Of a DNA stretch of 35,099 nt, positions 6,461 through 15,482 are shown piece by piece (the first letter of the stretch is position 1; every line of letters begins with the position of its first letter). Made by a program: the position numbers and the translations under genes. The notes below the pieces were generated by a model, which was given only the letters and a program-made list of their open reading frames with translations, did not search any database and was not told the origin of the DNA. Source of the stretch: a virus; the IMG/VR virus record IMGVR_UViG_3300030118_004212, positions 1 through 35,099 of that record; one strand, 5' to 3'.

Positions 6461-7643
6461 CGTCCCAGGAACCCTTAAGCCCTGCAACTTCATATTCTGT
6501 AACACGGTTTTCAAAAAAGTTGGTATGATCTGCGCCATTTAGTACCCATTCAAGCCAAGGCAATGGATTATCCTTTACCTTAAAGTTTGGTTTCATTCCT
6601 AATTGAAGTAATCTTCTATCAGTAATATATCTAATATATTGTTTTACTTCGTCCATAATAAGACCTTCAACGTCTCCCATCTTGTAAGCTAGTTCGACAA
6701 ATTTATCTTCTAACCTAACAATATGTTTTGACATATCATAGATATCTTTCTTAAATTCATCATCAACAATACGTGGATGCTCTTTACAGAATGCCTTGAA
6801 TAATTTTGAGATACCTTCAACATGCATTGACTCATCTCTAATTGACCATTCAACAACCTTACCCATGCCTTTCATTTTGCCATAGCGTTGAAAGTTGAGT
6901 AACATAACGAATGATGCAAATAGTGCTACGCCTTCATTGAATACTGATTTTGCAAGTGCAAGACCTAATCCTCTCATAGTTGAAACATCAGAATCAGTCA
7001 TGTAATCAATCTTATCTGCCATCTCTTGATATTCTAGAAAAGCATGATATTCACTATCAGGCAATCCTAATGTTTCGTTTAGTAATGCGTAAGCACGTTG
7101 ATGAATACCTTCACGGGTAGCAAAGGAACCTAACATATTACGAACTTCATTATTCTTAAATTTAGGAATAAATTGGTCAAAGTAGTTTTGACCAACTGCA
7201 ACATCAGATTGTGTAAATAGTCTAAGAATATTTGTTACATATTCTTTTTCTAGATCTGACATCTTACCGCCTTTCCAGTCGGTAACATCTTCTGATAGGT
7301 CAACTTCCTCTTCAATCCAATGTGCCTTTTCATGTCTTGTTGTCATTTCAACTGCCCATGGGTAATGGAAAGGTTTGTATGTTTCTGAAAATTCTAACAA
7401 TCCACCTTGCTTCTTAACCAATTGGTCAGCTATTGACATTAAGTCATTATAGGTTCCAATATGTTTATCATCAATAAAGATTTGAGGTACAGATCTTGCA
7501 TTAGGTAATTTCTGATAAAATGCAAGTCTCTGTTCTTCGTCATCTAATTTGATTTGTGTATATGCAATGCCCTGTTGCTTAAACCATGCTTTTGCTTTTT
7601 CACAAAAGGGGCAGTTTGATTTTGTGTAAATAAGTACGTCCAT
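6444..7643 (-). CDS. nrdB: Glutaredoxin fused to ribonucleotide reductase small subunit
   Basis: 399 aa. The start is ATG 7643 behind GGGAGA; a longer frame into nrdA (7718) is rejected. Residues 1-80 are a glutaredoxin with active site CPFC (C11, C14) and the cis-Pro motif SVPQIFI. Residues 95-399 are class I NrdB: ligands D115, E178, H181, E237, E271, H274, and the radical tyrosine Y185 at the E-x2-H-x3-Y position. The fusion puts the reductant on the same chain as the radical subunit. In T4 these are separate genes (nrdC, nrdB). Confidence 0.93.
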   Translation of the reverse strand: MDVLIYTKSNCPFCEKAKAWFKQQGIAYTQIKLDDEEQRLAFYQKLPNARSVPQIFIDDKHIGTYNDLMSIADQLVKKQGGLLEFSETYKPFHYPWAVEMTTRHEKAHWIEEEVDLSEDVTDWKGGKMSDLEKEYVTNILRLFTQSDVAVGQNYFDQFIPKFKNNEVRNMLGSFATREGIHQRAYALLNETLGLPDSEYHAFLEYQEMADKIDYMTDSDVSTMRGLGLALAKSVFNEGVALFASFVMLLNFQRYGKMKGMGKVVEWSIRDESMHVEGISKLFKAFCKEHPRIVDDEFKKDIYDMSKHIVRLEDKFVELAYKMGDVEGLIMDEVKQYIRYITDRRLLQLGMKPNFKVKDNPLPWLEWVLNGADHTNFFENRVTEYEVAGLKGSWDDAYAA

Positions 7644-7671
7644 TCTTTCTCCCAATGTCTTATCCTCTCTT

Positions 7672-9480
7672 TTATCCTTGGCAAGCGACACAGTCGTCTT
7701 GCTGTTCTTGTGTTCCATTCACAAAGTTTACTTTTTGAGCGTCAATGTTGATAACATTGTCTAACTTTTCACGTTCAACTTTTGCTGAAACATTTTCTGC
7801 TCTATTAGTTGCTTCGGTCCTCAAGTAATACAGACCTTTACATCCTTCTTCCCATGCCTTTAAATGAACCTTATGTAGGTACGCTTTTTCGGCACCTGCA
7901 GGGAAAAATAAATTTAGAGATTGTCCTTGGCATAGATATTCTTGTCTATCACCGCCTAATTTAACAATCCATTCTTGATCTAATTCGATTGCTGTTTTGA
8001 ATACTGCTTTCAAGTGGTCGTCCAAAAATTGAAGGTGTTGAACTGATCCGCCATTAGTAATAATTGACGACCAAATATCTGCTGTATTCTTACCTAACCT
8101 TTCTAACTCTTCTTCAAGATATACATTTTTATTTAAATGAGATCCTACTCTAGTCCTTGATGTAAACGCATTTGCTTTCCATGGTTCAATTGAAGGACTT
8201 GTATTTAAAATCATAGAAGAATTAGCGTTAGGTGCAATAGCAAGCATGTGTGCATTTCTACGACCAGTGCCTTTCATATCAGGCGCTTCACCTTTTAACT
8301 TGCCTAATGCTGTTGTTGCAATTACTGATTTATCTTTCATTGACTTAAAGATAATTTCATTGATTTTAATTGCCTCTTCAGATTCAAACGCTACACGTTT
8401 CTTCTGTAAATACGAATGGAAACCCATTGCACCCAAACCTAAAGACCTTTCTTGCTGTGCTGAATATCTAGCACGAGAAATTTCATCACCTGCATTATCA
8501 ATAAAGAATTGAAGAACATTGTCTAGAAAAACAATAAGATCTTCAATCATTGAAGAGTCTTTCCAATCATCATACAACTCAAGATTAACAGATGAAAGGC
8601 AACAAACTGCTGTACGATCTTCTGATGTTGCGAGATGAATTTCATTACATAAATTTGACCCACGAATCTTTAGACCTAAATCCTTTTGTGTTTGAGGTAA
8701 CGCTTCATTAGCAGTATCAATAAAATTGACATATGGTTCACCTGTACGATATCTTGTTTCTAAAACTAACTCCCATAGTTTACGAGCAGGCATTGTATCA
8801 CGTACTTCATCTGTATCTGGGTCACGTAGTTCCCAATTATCACCTGCTTTAACAGCTTTCATAAACTCATCTGTTACATTTACAGCATGATGTAAATTTA
8901 AATTTTTCCTATTAACGTCTCCAGTCGGAACACGCATGTTTAAAAATTCAATAATATCTGGATGTGAAATATCAAGATAAGCAGCGTAAGATCCTTTACG
9001 TGTTCTACCTTGTCTATATGCAACCATATCCGCATCTACAGTATGTAGAAATGGCATAGGACCTGGTGCCTTTTTTGAAACAGCACGGATATCTGACCAA
9101 TGTCCACCTACACCTCCGCCTTTAACTGATAACCATCTTAATTCTGCTGTGTGGTCAATCAATCCTTCTAACGAATCCGGCACATATGTTAAAAAGCATG
9201 AAATAGGTAATGCCTTTGGTTTCACACCTGGTAATGGTGCATTTGATAACACAGGGGACGCAAACATAAACCATCCTTTAGATACATAGTCATAAATGCG
9301 TTGAGCAAATTCTAAATCTCCATCCGAGTAAGCAACTGCTGCTCGAGCAAATGCTTCCTGTGGTGTTTTTTCATCTTCTTGACAGTAGTAGTCTGTCAAT
9401 AATTTTAACGATTGCTCTGTTAAAATTTTATCCCTTTCTGAGTATATACTAATACCCAAATAGTTGCGTCCTCTAGCCAT
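7672..9480 (-). CDS. nrdA: Ribonucleotide reductase large subunit, class I
   Basis: 602 aa. The active site is complete: C95, N276, C278 (thiyl radical), E280, C294, the Y551-Y552 radical pair, and a C-terminal redox pair CVACQG (C597, C600). The usual N-terminal ATP-cone (about 90 residues) is missing, so dATP feedback inhibition through the cone is not expected; T4 NrdA is about 750 aa. It reduces NDPs to dNDPs for phage DNA synthesis. Clear ribosome site (AGGAG). It is followed 28 bases later by the glutaredoxin-nrdB gene. Confidence 0.96.
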   Translation of the reverse strand: MARGRNYLGISIYSERDKILTEQSLKLLTDYYCQEDEKTPQEAFARAAVAYSDGDLEFAQRIYDYVSKGWFMFASPVLSNAPLPGVKPKALPISCFLTYVPDSLEGLIDHTAELRWLSVKGGGVGGHWSDIRAVSKKAPGPMPFLHTVDADMVAYRQGRTRKGSYAAYLDISHPDIIEFLNMRVPTGDVNRKNLNLHHAVNVTDEFMKAVKAGDNWELRDPDTDEVRDTMPARKLWELVLETRYRTGEPYVNFIDTANEALPQTQKDLGLKIRGSNLCNEIHLATSEDRTAVCCLSSVNLELYDDWKDSSMIEDLIVFLDNVLQFFIDNAGDEISRARYSAQQERSLGLGAMGFHSYLQKKRVAFESEEAIKINEIIFKSMKDKSVIATTALGKLKGEAPDMKGTGRRNAHMLAIAPNANSSMILNTSPSIEPWKANAFTSRTRVGSHLNKNVYLEEELERLGKNTADIWSSIITNGGSVQHLQFLDDHLKAVFKTAIELDQEWIVKLGGDRQEYLCQGQSLNLFFPAGAEKAYLHKVHLKAWEEGCKGLYYLRTEATNRAENVSAKVEREKLDNVINIDAQKVNFVNGTQEQQDDCVACQG

Positions 9481-9497
9481 GCAACACTCCTTTTGTT

Positions 9498-10169
9498 TTA
9501 ATTGTTAATTAGTGGAAAAATTTCCGAAATAGCTTGACCTACTGCCTTTGCTACTTCGATGTGTTCTTTTTGTGTCCCATGTTCAGATCTTAATTCAACA
9601 TAATGAATCCATGATCTAATCGTTCCGTTCATATATAATCTGGACACTGTATTACCTTCAGGCAATACGGCACGTGCTTGCTCCTTGGCGATTCCATTTT
9701 CAATCGCCCAAGTGTACGCTTTACGTGCTTCAATTATAACTCTTTCTTGTGCAAGAGCCCATTCTGTTTTCAATTCTACATCATCAACTTCTATAGAATT
9801 TTGACGATTCTTTTCGTCTTGCAATCTTGCTTCACGCACTACAAACTCTAGATCCTTTGTAGGATCTGCATATCTTTGAGAAAATTCTTGAAAAGAAAAA
9901 GATCTATGTCTTAATATCTGTCGAGCGATATCTCTAGTTGTCTCAATTTCTAAGCAAGCAGATGCCATCTCAAATGGCGACCAGTGCTTGTGCTTTGATA
10001 GATAGTTGAGTAACTTAGTAGAGGTCTCTGTGTTAAGCTGATTTGATGGGTTAGATACTCTAGCACAATAAGCGACAAGATCTTGCATGTGTTCTGCCTT
10101 CTCATCTAATCCATTCTCTAATCTAAACCTACGAGTTGGTTTTGAGTAACTAATTAGTTTTACTTTCAT
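9498..10169 (-). CDS. thyX: Flavin-dependent thymidylate synthase
   Basis: 223 aa. The ThyX signature RHRxxSxQxxSQRY is at residues 87-100. FAD and folate binding regions (HWSPFEMAS, NTVSRLYMNGTIRSW) are intact. It methylates dUMP to dTMP using methylene-tetrahydrofolate and NAD(P)H. The start ATG follows the primase stop directly (TAA then ATG). Together with nrdAB and dCMP deaminase it forms a dTTP supply operon; T4 itself uses the unrelated Td. Confidence 0.96.
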   Translation of the reverse strand: MKVKLISYSKPTRRFRLENGLDEKAEHMQDLVAYCARVSNPSNQLNTETSTKLLNYLSKHKHWSPFEMASACLEIETTRDIARQILRHRSFSFQEFSQRYADPTKDLEFVVREARLQDEKNRQNSIEVDDVELKTEWALAQERVIIEARKAYTWAIENGIAKEQARAVLPEGNTVSRLYMNGTIRSWIHYVELRSEHGTQKEHIEVAKAVGQAISEIFPLINN

Positions 10170-11198
10170 TTAACATTTTCTCCAATTACTTAATTCTAAC
10201 TTACCACTTAATCCTCTATGAGAATTTTCATCAATAACTAATTCAATGGCGGCACTAGATTGACCGTCAATGACCATATCATTAATATCTTTTTTATTTA
10301 CACCTTTGGGCCAGATACAAACACGAAGACCTTTGTCTAATATTTTTTCCATTTGTTGACATATTTGTCTATTCCTTGGTTCATTATCGTATACAAAGGT
10401 TGCATTATCAGTATTGTGTAACCCAATTATGTTACCGTCAGCTCCTGCCATAGCCAATGAGTTTGTAAGAAACAAACTATCAATAGGTCCTTCGGTTACA
10501 TAATACTTCTTATCGAAGTTTATGGTTTCGAGACCAAATACTTTGGGCATAGATTCATCAAGCATAATTGTTATATATCTTAATGAACTAGCACGCAAAG
10601 CACGTCCTTGGAATCCAAAGACATTTCCATAACTATCAATGAAGGGTAATACGAGTCTCGGTTCATCTATATCTATAGGCATCTTGCCTGGAAGTAAACT
10701 GTTGACCCACTCATTGAATTTAGATGCGTAATATAATTTATAATGCTTTGAACCTGGAATCCGCCTATTTTCTAAATATTTTTTTAAAAAATGTTGTGGC
10801 TCTAATTGACTCACTTTCTTCAATGAATGTAAAGGAGATTCCTTTTTTGTAAATGGAGGAGCCTTCCTTACAAGTTTCTCTAAAGGTTCAATAGTATTAT
10901 TTGCATAGGATCTTGTTCTACGTTCAAGTCCCATGTCTATTATATATTCATTATGTAATGCAGGTTCAATGGCTCTTAGTAAATTTTTCAATGACATTGA
11001 TGCATTACAGTTGTGACAATAATACAATGCAAGATTGTCTTTTTCTAAAATCCAACCTCTAGCTTTAGTTTTTGATTTTTGACTATCGCCACATATAGGA
11101 CATCTCATATTTGCTTTGTAAGGTTGTTGACTCTTTACAACAAACCTTTCAAGGCGTACAGAGAGGTATCCTGCATACTTAAGATCAATAGGATGCAT
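10170..11198 (-). CDS. 61: DNA primase (T4 gp61-like)
   Basis: 342 aa, the same length as T4 gp61. An N-terminal zinc ribbon has C33, C36, C61 and C64 (CPICGDS ... YYCHNCN). A Toprim-type catalytic core follows with E236 (YVTEGPIDSLF), D271-x-E273 (VYDNEP) and KDINDM near 303. It makes RNA primers for lagging-strand synthesis with the gp41 helicase, whose gene end is at the right edge of the window. First gene of a nucleotide-replication unit, about 40 bases after a sigma70-like promoter. Confidence 0.93.
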   Translation of the reverse strand: MHPIDLKYAGYLSVRLERFVVKSQQPYKANMRCPICGDSQKSKTKARGWILEKDNLALYYCHNCNASMSLKNLLRAIEPALHNEYIIDMGLERRTRSYANNTIEPLEKLVRKAPPFTKKESPLHSLKKVSQLEPQHFLKKYLENRRIPGSKHYKLYYASKFNEWVNSLLPGKMPIDIDEPRLVLPFIDSYGNVFGFQGRALRASSLRYITIMLDESMPKVFGLETINFDKKYYVTEGPIDSLFLTNSLAMAGADGNIIGLHNTDNATFVYDNEPRNRQICQQMEKILDKGLRVCIWPKGVNKKDINDMVIDGQSSAAIELVIDENSHRGLSGKLELSNWRKC

Positions 11199-11236
11199 AA
11201 TAATAACCTGCAGTTAGTTTGCGCTGTATAACGTTC

Positions 11237-11264
11237 ATTATACAGGTTTTTGTTCAAATGTCAA
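11237..11264 (-). promoter_or_regulatory. Sigma70-type promoter for the primase-thyX-nrd-hemA unit
   Basis: Minus strand: perfect -35 TTGACA (11259-11264), 16-base spacer, perfect -10 TATAAT (11237-11242), about 39 bases before the primase start. Unlike the five early promoters elsewhere it lacks the AACCGG extension, so it may be controlled differently. Confidence 0.8.
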
Positions 11265-11270
11265 GTAAAA

Positions 11271-11669
11271 TTATTGCAGAATTGAAATAAAATTTCCTGC
11301 TTGTAAAAACGTGGCGATGAGGAATCCAAACCCCCAAGCCGTTCCCATAATATACCATTTCCATTTTTCTAGTATAGCTATTCTTTTATCCATTGCAGAT
11401 ATTAGCCGATCTAGCTTAGAATGAAATTCATCTAAATCTTTTTTAAGTTCACGTTCACCATCTGTTATCCTTTGATGAACAATTTCAATATCTTTTTCTG
11501 TTGCCTCTTGTTTGGTTTCGTGTACGGCAAGTATCTGATTAATACCAGATGATACCTCAGCAATCTTGTCAATAGCACTATCAAGCTTTTCTAAAACTTG
11601 ATTGATATTGCTTACGTCTCTTTTCAGAATTTCAACATCTGTTTTTATACTTAAATCTTGTTCCGTCAT
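11271..11669 (-). CDS. Coiled-coil protein with C-terminal membrane anchor
   Basis: 132 aa. Residues 5-100 form a long charged coiled coil (heptad Leu/Ile pattern). Residues 104-123 (WYIMGTAWGFGFLIATFLQA) are one membrane helix preceded by WK. The layout resembles XhlA-type hemolysin/holin-associated proteins and a T4-like cyanophage family; no direct lysis evidence exists. It is the last gene before the primase promoter. Confidence 0.75.
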   Translation of the reverse strand: MTEQDLSIKTDVEILKRDVSNINQVLEKLDSAIDKIAEVSSGINQILAVHETKQEATEKDIEIVHQRITDGERELKKDLDEFHSKLDRLISAMDKRIAILEKWKWYIMGTAWGFGFLIATFLQAGNFISILQ

Positions 11670-11681
11670 TAAATTTACTCT

Positions 11682-12209
11682 TTACCTGTACGTAGCAAAC
11701 CTTTTTAGAGGCATACCATCTTTATTTTTCTTTTTATACTTTTTCATTTGTTTAGGCGTAAGTCCAGGTTCACCAGCTTCGCCACCTGTACCTGCAACAT
11801 TTCCTACAACATTGGCAATATCCTCATCTACAATAGATTCAAACATTTTGTTTATATCATAATCTTCCGCAAGAACCATATATCGTTTTAATTCTTGTTC
11901 TATCTCTTCTTCAGTTATCATTTCAGCTTCTTCGATTCTATGGTTCTCTTTAATTAACCATAAAGCTGCTGCATATGATCCAAGTCGTGTGCTACCACCA
12001 GGCACCTTTTCAAGTAACCTTTTCAACTTTGTAACCATTAAGTCAAACAATCCAAATGCATCATGTTCTTTTTGTTTTCTAAAATCTTTGCGTTTTTTTA
12101 ATTGTTTACCTTTAGCATCTATAATACCGAGTTCATACGCATCCCACTCCTTGAATGGAGTAGCAAGTCGTTTGATAAACTGATATAATAAAAATAAATC
12201 AATAACCAT
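11682..12209 (-). CDS. Conserved T4-like marine phage protein, probably virion-associated
   Basis: 175 aa. The N-terminus IDLFLLYQFIKRLATPFKEW and the segment LLEKVPGGSTRLGSYAAALWLI match a conserved cyanophage family found near structural genes. The C-terminus is a flexible Gly-rich, Lys-rich tail (GNVAGTGGEAGEPG, KKYKKKNKDG). The start overlaps the upstream stop (TAATG). The role is inferred from neighbours only. Confidence 0.75.
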   Translation of the reverse strand: MVIDLFLLYQFIKRLATPFKEWDAYELGIIDAKGKQLKKRKDFRKQKEHDAFGLFDLMVTKLKRLLEKVPGGSTRLGSYAAALWLIKENHRIEEAEMITEEEIEQELKRYMVLAEDYDINKMFESIVDEDIANVVGNVAGTGGEAGEPGLTPKQMKKYKKKNKDGMPLKRFATYR

Positions 12210-12583
12210 TAAATGTTCCTAAGTTCTTGTACTATTTTATCATCTAAAGATATATCACTACTATTAATTGTTAACCCATCATATTCTATCTTATCAGGCA
12301 TATATCCTAACATGATAACAAAAGGTTTTAGATAACTACTATATTCATCTAATTTCATAAACAACATTTGTGTTGCTGCCGGTCCAAAACAATTATATAA
12401 GACGATTAGATGATTTAGTATTAAACGAACTTTAAGATCATCATCTTCTTCATATCTTTTAAATAATCTTTTCAAATATTGAAAGCGCTTCAAGTCGTCA
12501 TAGAATTCATCGACTGAAGCGGCTTTCCTTTGGTCATAATGTTTTGCTGCAAAAATCGTAAAATTGTTTTCGTTCAATACCAT
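12209..12583 (-). CDS. Conserved T4-like marine phage protein (ILNHLIVLYN family)
   Basis: 124 aa, mostly helical. LNENNFTIFAAKHYD at the start and RLILNHLIVLYNCFG at 53-67 are family signatures I recognise from cyanophages, where they sit in the head/neck structural region. An AATAAATA element (12623-12630), one mismatch from a late promoter, lies about 40 bases upstream. The function is unknown. Confidence 0.78.
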   Translation of the reverse strand: MVLNENNFTIFAAKHYDQRKAASVDEFYDDLKRFQYLKRLFKRYEEDDDLKVRLILNHLIVLYNCFGPAATQMLFMKLDEYSSYLKPFVIMLGYMPDKIEYDGLTINSSDISLDDKIVQELRNI

Positions 12584-12628
12584 TTTCTAATCACCCAATA
12601 TCATTATTGTTAATTACAATAATATTTA

Positions 12629-12931
12629 TTAGGAGTCAGCTACAACAGTATCTTCGTTTGTGGCATCATCAGCACCACCCTTATCAAGACCTGCGTCTCC
12701 TTGTGCAATTGACATTGCAACTAAAGATTCTGCCTTGTGGCGTGTGATAGCCCCGCCGGCGCCTGCTGTATATGTTGTATACAGATTCCAGCCACCTGTT
12801 TTAAGACCTTTTGCACGGTTACTCGCTACCGCTGCTTCTGTAGTATCAACAAAATAAGCATTGTCCTTATCTGTTGAGTTCAGATACTTTGGTGCGCTGT
12901 TAGCATCATCAGTATTTCCCCATAGTGCCAT
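12629..12931 (-). CDS. Small putative virion structural protein (MALWGNTD family)
   Basis: 100 aa, low in hydrophobic residues, rich in Ala/Gly/Asn/Thr, opening with MALWGNTDDANSAPKYL. T4-like cyanophage virions contain short proteins with this opening. GGWNLYTTYTAGAGG suggests an exposed beta or loop region. Good ribosome site (AAGGAG). It is compositionally similar to the protein at 25757-26026. The exact place in the particle is unknown. Confidence 0.75.
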   Translation of the reverse strand: MALWGNTDDANSAPKYLNSTDKDNAYFVDTTEAAVASNRAKGLKTGGWNLYTTYTAGAGGAITRHKAESLVAMSIAQGDAGLDKGGADDATNEDTVVADS

Positions 12932-12932
12932 T

Positions 12933-13514
12933 TTACTTCTCCTTGTTTTTAGTTTTTAAGGCTTTAGAGATTGCTTTTCTTCTCATATGTAAATATTTAT
13001 CAGATTCGTCCTCATCACCATCATTATCGATATCGCCATCTTCTCTATCATCGAACTTTTTCTTGAGTTCTTTTTTGTCAACAGGATCCATCTTTGCTTC
13101 ATTCTTTTCCATTTCAGAAGCACATTTTTTTACTTGTTCTACTGGAACATCATATTTTTTAGCTGCCATTTCGTATGTAACATCACCGTTAGCCATGTAC
13201 ATTTTAGCTGCTTTGATTACACCTTCACCATAACCCTCATACGCTTCATTAGCATTTGATTTTTTCTTCTTCTTATCATAAGAAGAGTGAATATGAGACG
13301 CCTCTAATGTAACTTTTAAATCTTTTGTAGGTACCCTAGTTTCAATGCCATGTGGGAACATAACATCATACCACTCAACAATACCTTCTTTAGTTGGGTC
13401 AGCGTGCATTGTAGGAATACAATCGCCTCTTCCCCATTTCTCATGGACAACCTGCTTGGCACACATATGCTCTCTGTTAGCAGGATTATCGCTTGCACTT
13501 AATTTTTCAGACAT
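12933..13514 (-). CDS. Putative head-associated protein with acidic Ca-binding-like repeat
   Basis: 193 aa. The first ~70 residues form a small domain (MCAKQVVHEKWGRGDCIPT). A Lys-rich linker follows, then a helix-turn-helix-like segment (YEMAAKKYDVPVEQVKKCA), then FDDREDGDIDNDGDEDESD, an EF-hand-like Asp string before YLHMRRKAISKAL. I recognise this C-terminal pattern from T4-like cyanophage head-region proteins. A perfect late promoter lies 25 bases upstream. Confidence 0.78.
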   Translation of the reverse strand: MSEKLSASDNPANREHMCAKQVVHEKWGRGDCIPTMHADPTKEGIVEWYDVMFPHGIETRVPTKDLKVTLEASHIHSSYDKKKKKSNANEAYEGYGEGVIKAAKMYMANGDVTYEMAAKKYDVPVEQVKKCASEMEKNEAKMDPVDKKELKKKFDDREDGDIDNDGDEDESDKYLHMRRKAISKALKTKNKEK

Positions 13515-13538
13515 GTAGTTCTCCTTATTGTTATGTTA

Positions 13539-13546
13539 TATTTATA
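13539..13546 (-). promoter_or_regulatory. T4-type late promoter
   Basis: Perfect TATAAATA on the minus strand, 25 bases before the start at 13514, followed by an AAGGAG ribosome site. It probably drives late expression of 13514 down to 11271. Confidence 0.7.
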
Positions 13547-13567
13547 TTTTTGCCTTTATATGTGCTA

Positions 13568-13924
13568 TTAGTTGTCAACCTTTGCACCACCTCGCCACTG
13601 ATAACATGACCAATAACGGGCTTTTGTTTTAGGACCAGGATTATCACAATTATGTCTGGCTCTAAAGTTTTTTCTTCTTGCTGGGTCATCTCTTTTGATT
13701 TCCATATTTGGATCACCAAAAGTTACTTTGACAACATTACCTTTTTCATTTTTAACATATACACCAAATTTACTATTAGACCCTGAAGGTAATCTAAAGG
13801 GGTCATTTAATTTAACCTTCTTACCTTGATACTCAGCCTCTGTAATAACTAAATCATCATAAAGATCACAATCCTCACAGATTTGGTCAATTATATCTTC
13901 GTTGTGTTCTCTAAATGATTTCAT
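13568..13924 (-). CDS. Conserved phage protein with RARHNCDNPG motif
   Basis: 118 aa. It opens MKSFREHNEDI, like other head-associated genes here. The C-terminal half (KVTFGDPNMEIKRDDPARRK, RARHNCDNPGPKTKARYWSC) is a strongly conserved block in T4-like marine phages, with paired Cys and His suggestive of metal binding (C92 and C107 region). It overlaps the lipoprotein gene before it (ATGA). Probably a packaged or structural late protein; function unknown. Confidence 0.78.
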   Translation of the reverse strand: MKSFREHNEDIIDQICEDCDLYDDLVITEAEYQGKKVKLNDPFRLPSGSNSKFGVYVKNEKGNVVKVTFGDPNMEIKRDDPARRKNFRARHNCDNPGPKTKARYWSCYQWRGGAKVDN

Positions 13925-14115
13925 TTAATTAACTCACAATTTGTTGCGTTGGCTTTAAGTTCTTCACCTTTTTTATGCACCCACACATAAGAGTAAACAA
14001 TCCTTCCATCTTCTGGTGCAGTACATTTTTTACCTAATTTAATCTCTGATGGAACAGTATGTCCACTACAAGATGCTAACATTAATCCCGTTAGTAATAT
14101 TGCTACTATCTTCAT
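13921..14115 (-). CDS. Small lipoprotein
   Basis: 64 aa. A lipoprotein signal peptide of 15 residues ends in lipobox LASC (C16), so the mature form would be lipid-anchored, probably in the outer membrane. Two further cysteines (C32, C60) may form a disulfide. ATGA overlaps on both sides bind it to its neighbours. It could act in lysis or superinfection exclusion; the sequence does not decide. Confidence 0.8.
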   Translation of the reverse strand: MKIVAILLTGLMLASCSGHTVPSEIKLGKKCTAPEDGRIVYSYVWVHKKGEELKANATNCELIK

Positions 14116-15482
14116 TTTACTGGCATCACTCTTAAGTTACCTGAAACATACAAAGGATGGTTCTTAATAGCTTTGTGGGTATCTTCCTCATCATTATGAT
14201 TTACTTTCACAAAGTGTTTCTTTCCTCTCATAACAAGATCATAACCTATTTTCGTTTTATCCATTACCTTTTTAATATCTTTATGAATTTGTGCCATGTT
14301 TGCTTCGACTACAGTTTCTTCTTTAACAAGATCTTTTTTAAAATCTCTTTGAATTTTTGGCAATGCAGAAGCTAATGTTTTCAATTGAGGCTCTGTCATT
14401 TGAATATATCTTCCACGCTGTCCAGGACCTGTCATGGTTATTTGTACACCAAGTTTACCTCTAGAAGCAGAGTATCTATTAATCATTATGCCATCTTTAT
14501 CAAAAAGGTCTGTCCCTTCATTAAGTTGTTTTTGCATCACATGATTTGCAAAACCTAAATACTTTTCTTGCTGTGCAACCTCTTTTTCATCTGATTTGAT
14601 ATAATCACGGGCAATGTCTAAATAATCAACAGCTTTTGTAATTTTGCTCTGAACCCACTCTGGCATGTTTTCATCGTCTTCTAACATAGACATTAATTGT
14701 TCAGCGGCATCAATAACTATACGAAGTTGTTGTTTTGCCATTTCACCTTCATTATCATACTCACCTTTTGTTTTTATTTTGCTTTCAGAAGTAGTAGCTT
14801 TATTTTTATCCTTCTCTTTTTTCATCATATCAGCAATCTTTCCTAATGTTTTCTTATCCGATGTACTGATATTCTTTTTCTTTTGAGCATCAGGATCTAA
14901 ATCAGGACTATGACCTTCTACGTTATACCCAAGTTTTTTAGCTACTTGATAACGATGACGATCTTGGTCTCCACCAGATTTATTATGTCCACCTGATTGT
15001 CTGTGATGATAGTCAATGTGAGATGCGGCGCTGCTAAACTTATCATCTTTAGATTTACCTAATTTTTCTGCATCGCTGTGACCTAACATAGATTCATTTG
15101 TAATTTCTTCTTTTGCCGTTTGAGCTGCTCTTTCAAAATCGGCTGCTGTAGGTGCTCCTTTTTCACCTTTCTTCCGCATAGGTCTACCTTCTTTTCTTTT
15201 TTTGTTTATATTATAATATAGACCTTTTGATTTTTCTTGTATAGGCATATCATCTCCTTCTAGATCTCTTTTTCCTGTTAATCTTAATCTGTAATCTTTT
15301 TTAACATCAGTAGGCATAACACGCTGAATATCAGAAATAACGTCTCCTGGATTCTTAAGCAGTTTGCGAAGTTTATTTTTAACTTCACCTGCCGATTTTC
15401 CATTCATGTACATACCTGGAAGTCCTTGAACTTTTACTTTCCAAGTTGCAGTTTCATCTAGCGTGTCTTTAAAAGATTTCAT
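14112..15482 (-). CDS. Putative prohead-core/packaged virion protein, DUF6321-like segment
   Basis: 456 aa, highly charged. The N-terminus (MYMNGKSAGEVKNKLRKLL, 24-42) and the middle block (MAKQQLRIVIDAAEQLMSML ... PEWVQSKITKAVDYL, about 249-292) are modules repeated among head-associated proteins of T4-like cyanophages. Residues 85-110 (KGLYYNINKKRKEG...) match the short motif known as DUF6321. Between them are low-complexity Lys/Asp/Gly stretches. It overlaps the endolysin gene before it (ATGA). It probably enters the capsid; no enzyme motif is visible. Confidence 0.72.
   Translation of the reverse strand: MKSFKDTLDETATWKVKVQGLPGMYMNGKSAGEVKNKLRKLLKNPGDVISDIQRVMPTDVKKDYRLRLTGKRDLEGDDMPIQEKSKGLYYNINKKRKEGRPMRKKGEKGAPTAADFERAAQTAKEEITNESMLGHSDAEKLGKSKDDKFSSAASHIDYHHRQSGGHNKSGGDQDRHRYQVAKKLGYNVEGHSPDLDPDAQKKKNISTSDKKTLGKIADMMKKEKDKNKATTSESKIKTKGEYDNEGEMAKQQLRIVIDAAEQLMSMLEDDENMPEWVQSKITKAVDYLDIARDYIKSDEKEVAQQEKYLGFANHVMQKQLNEGTDLFDKDGIMINRYSASRGKLGVQITMTGPGQRGRYIQMTEPQLKTLASALPKIQRDFKKDLVKEETVVEANMAQIHKDIKKVMDKTKIGYDLVMRGKKHFVKVNHNDEEDTHKAIKNHPLYVSGNLRVMPVK

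Noticed and set aside
6461-6538. 26-residue N-terminal extension of dCMP deaminase
   Set aside because: It is a shadow of the nrdB 3' end; ATG 6460 fits the family start.
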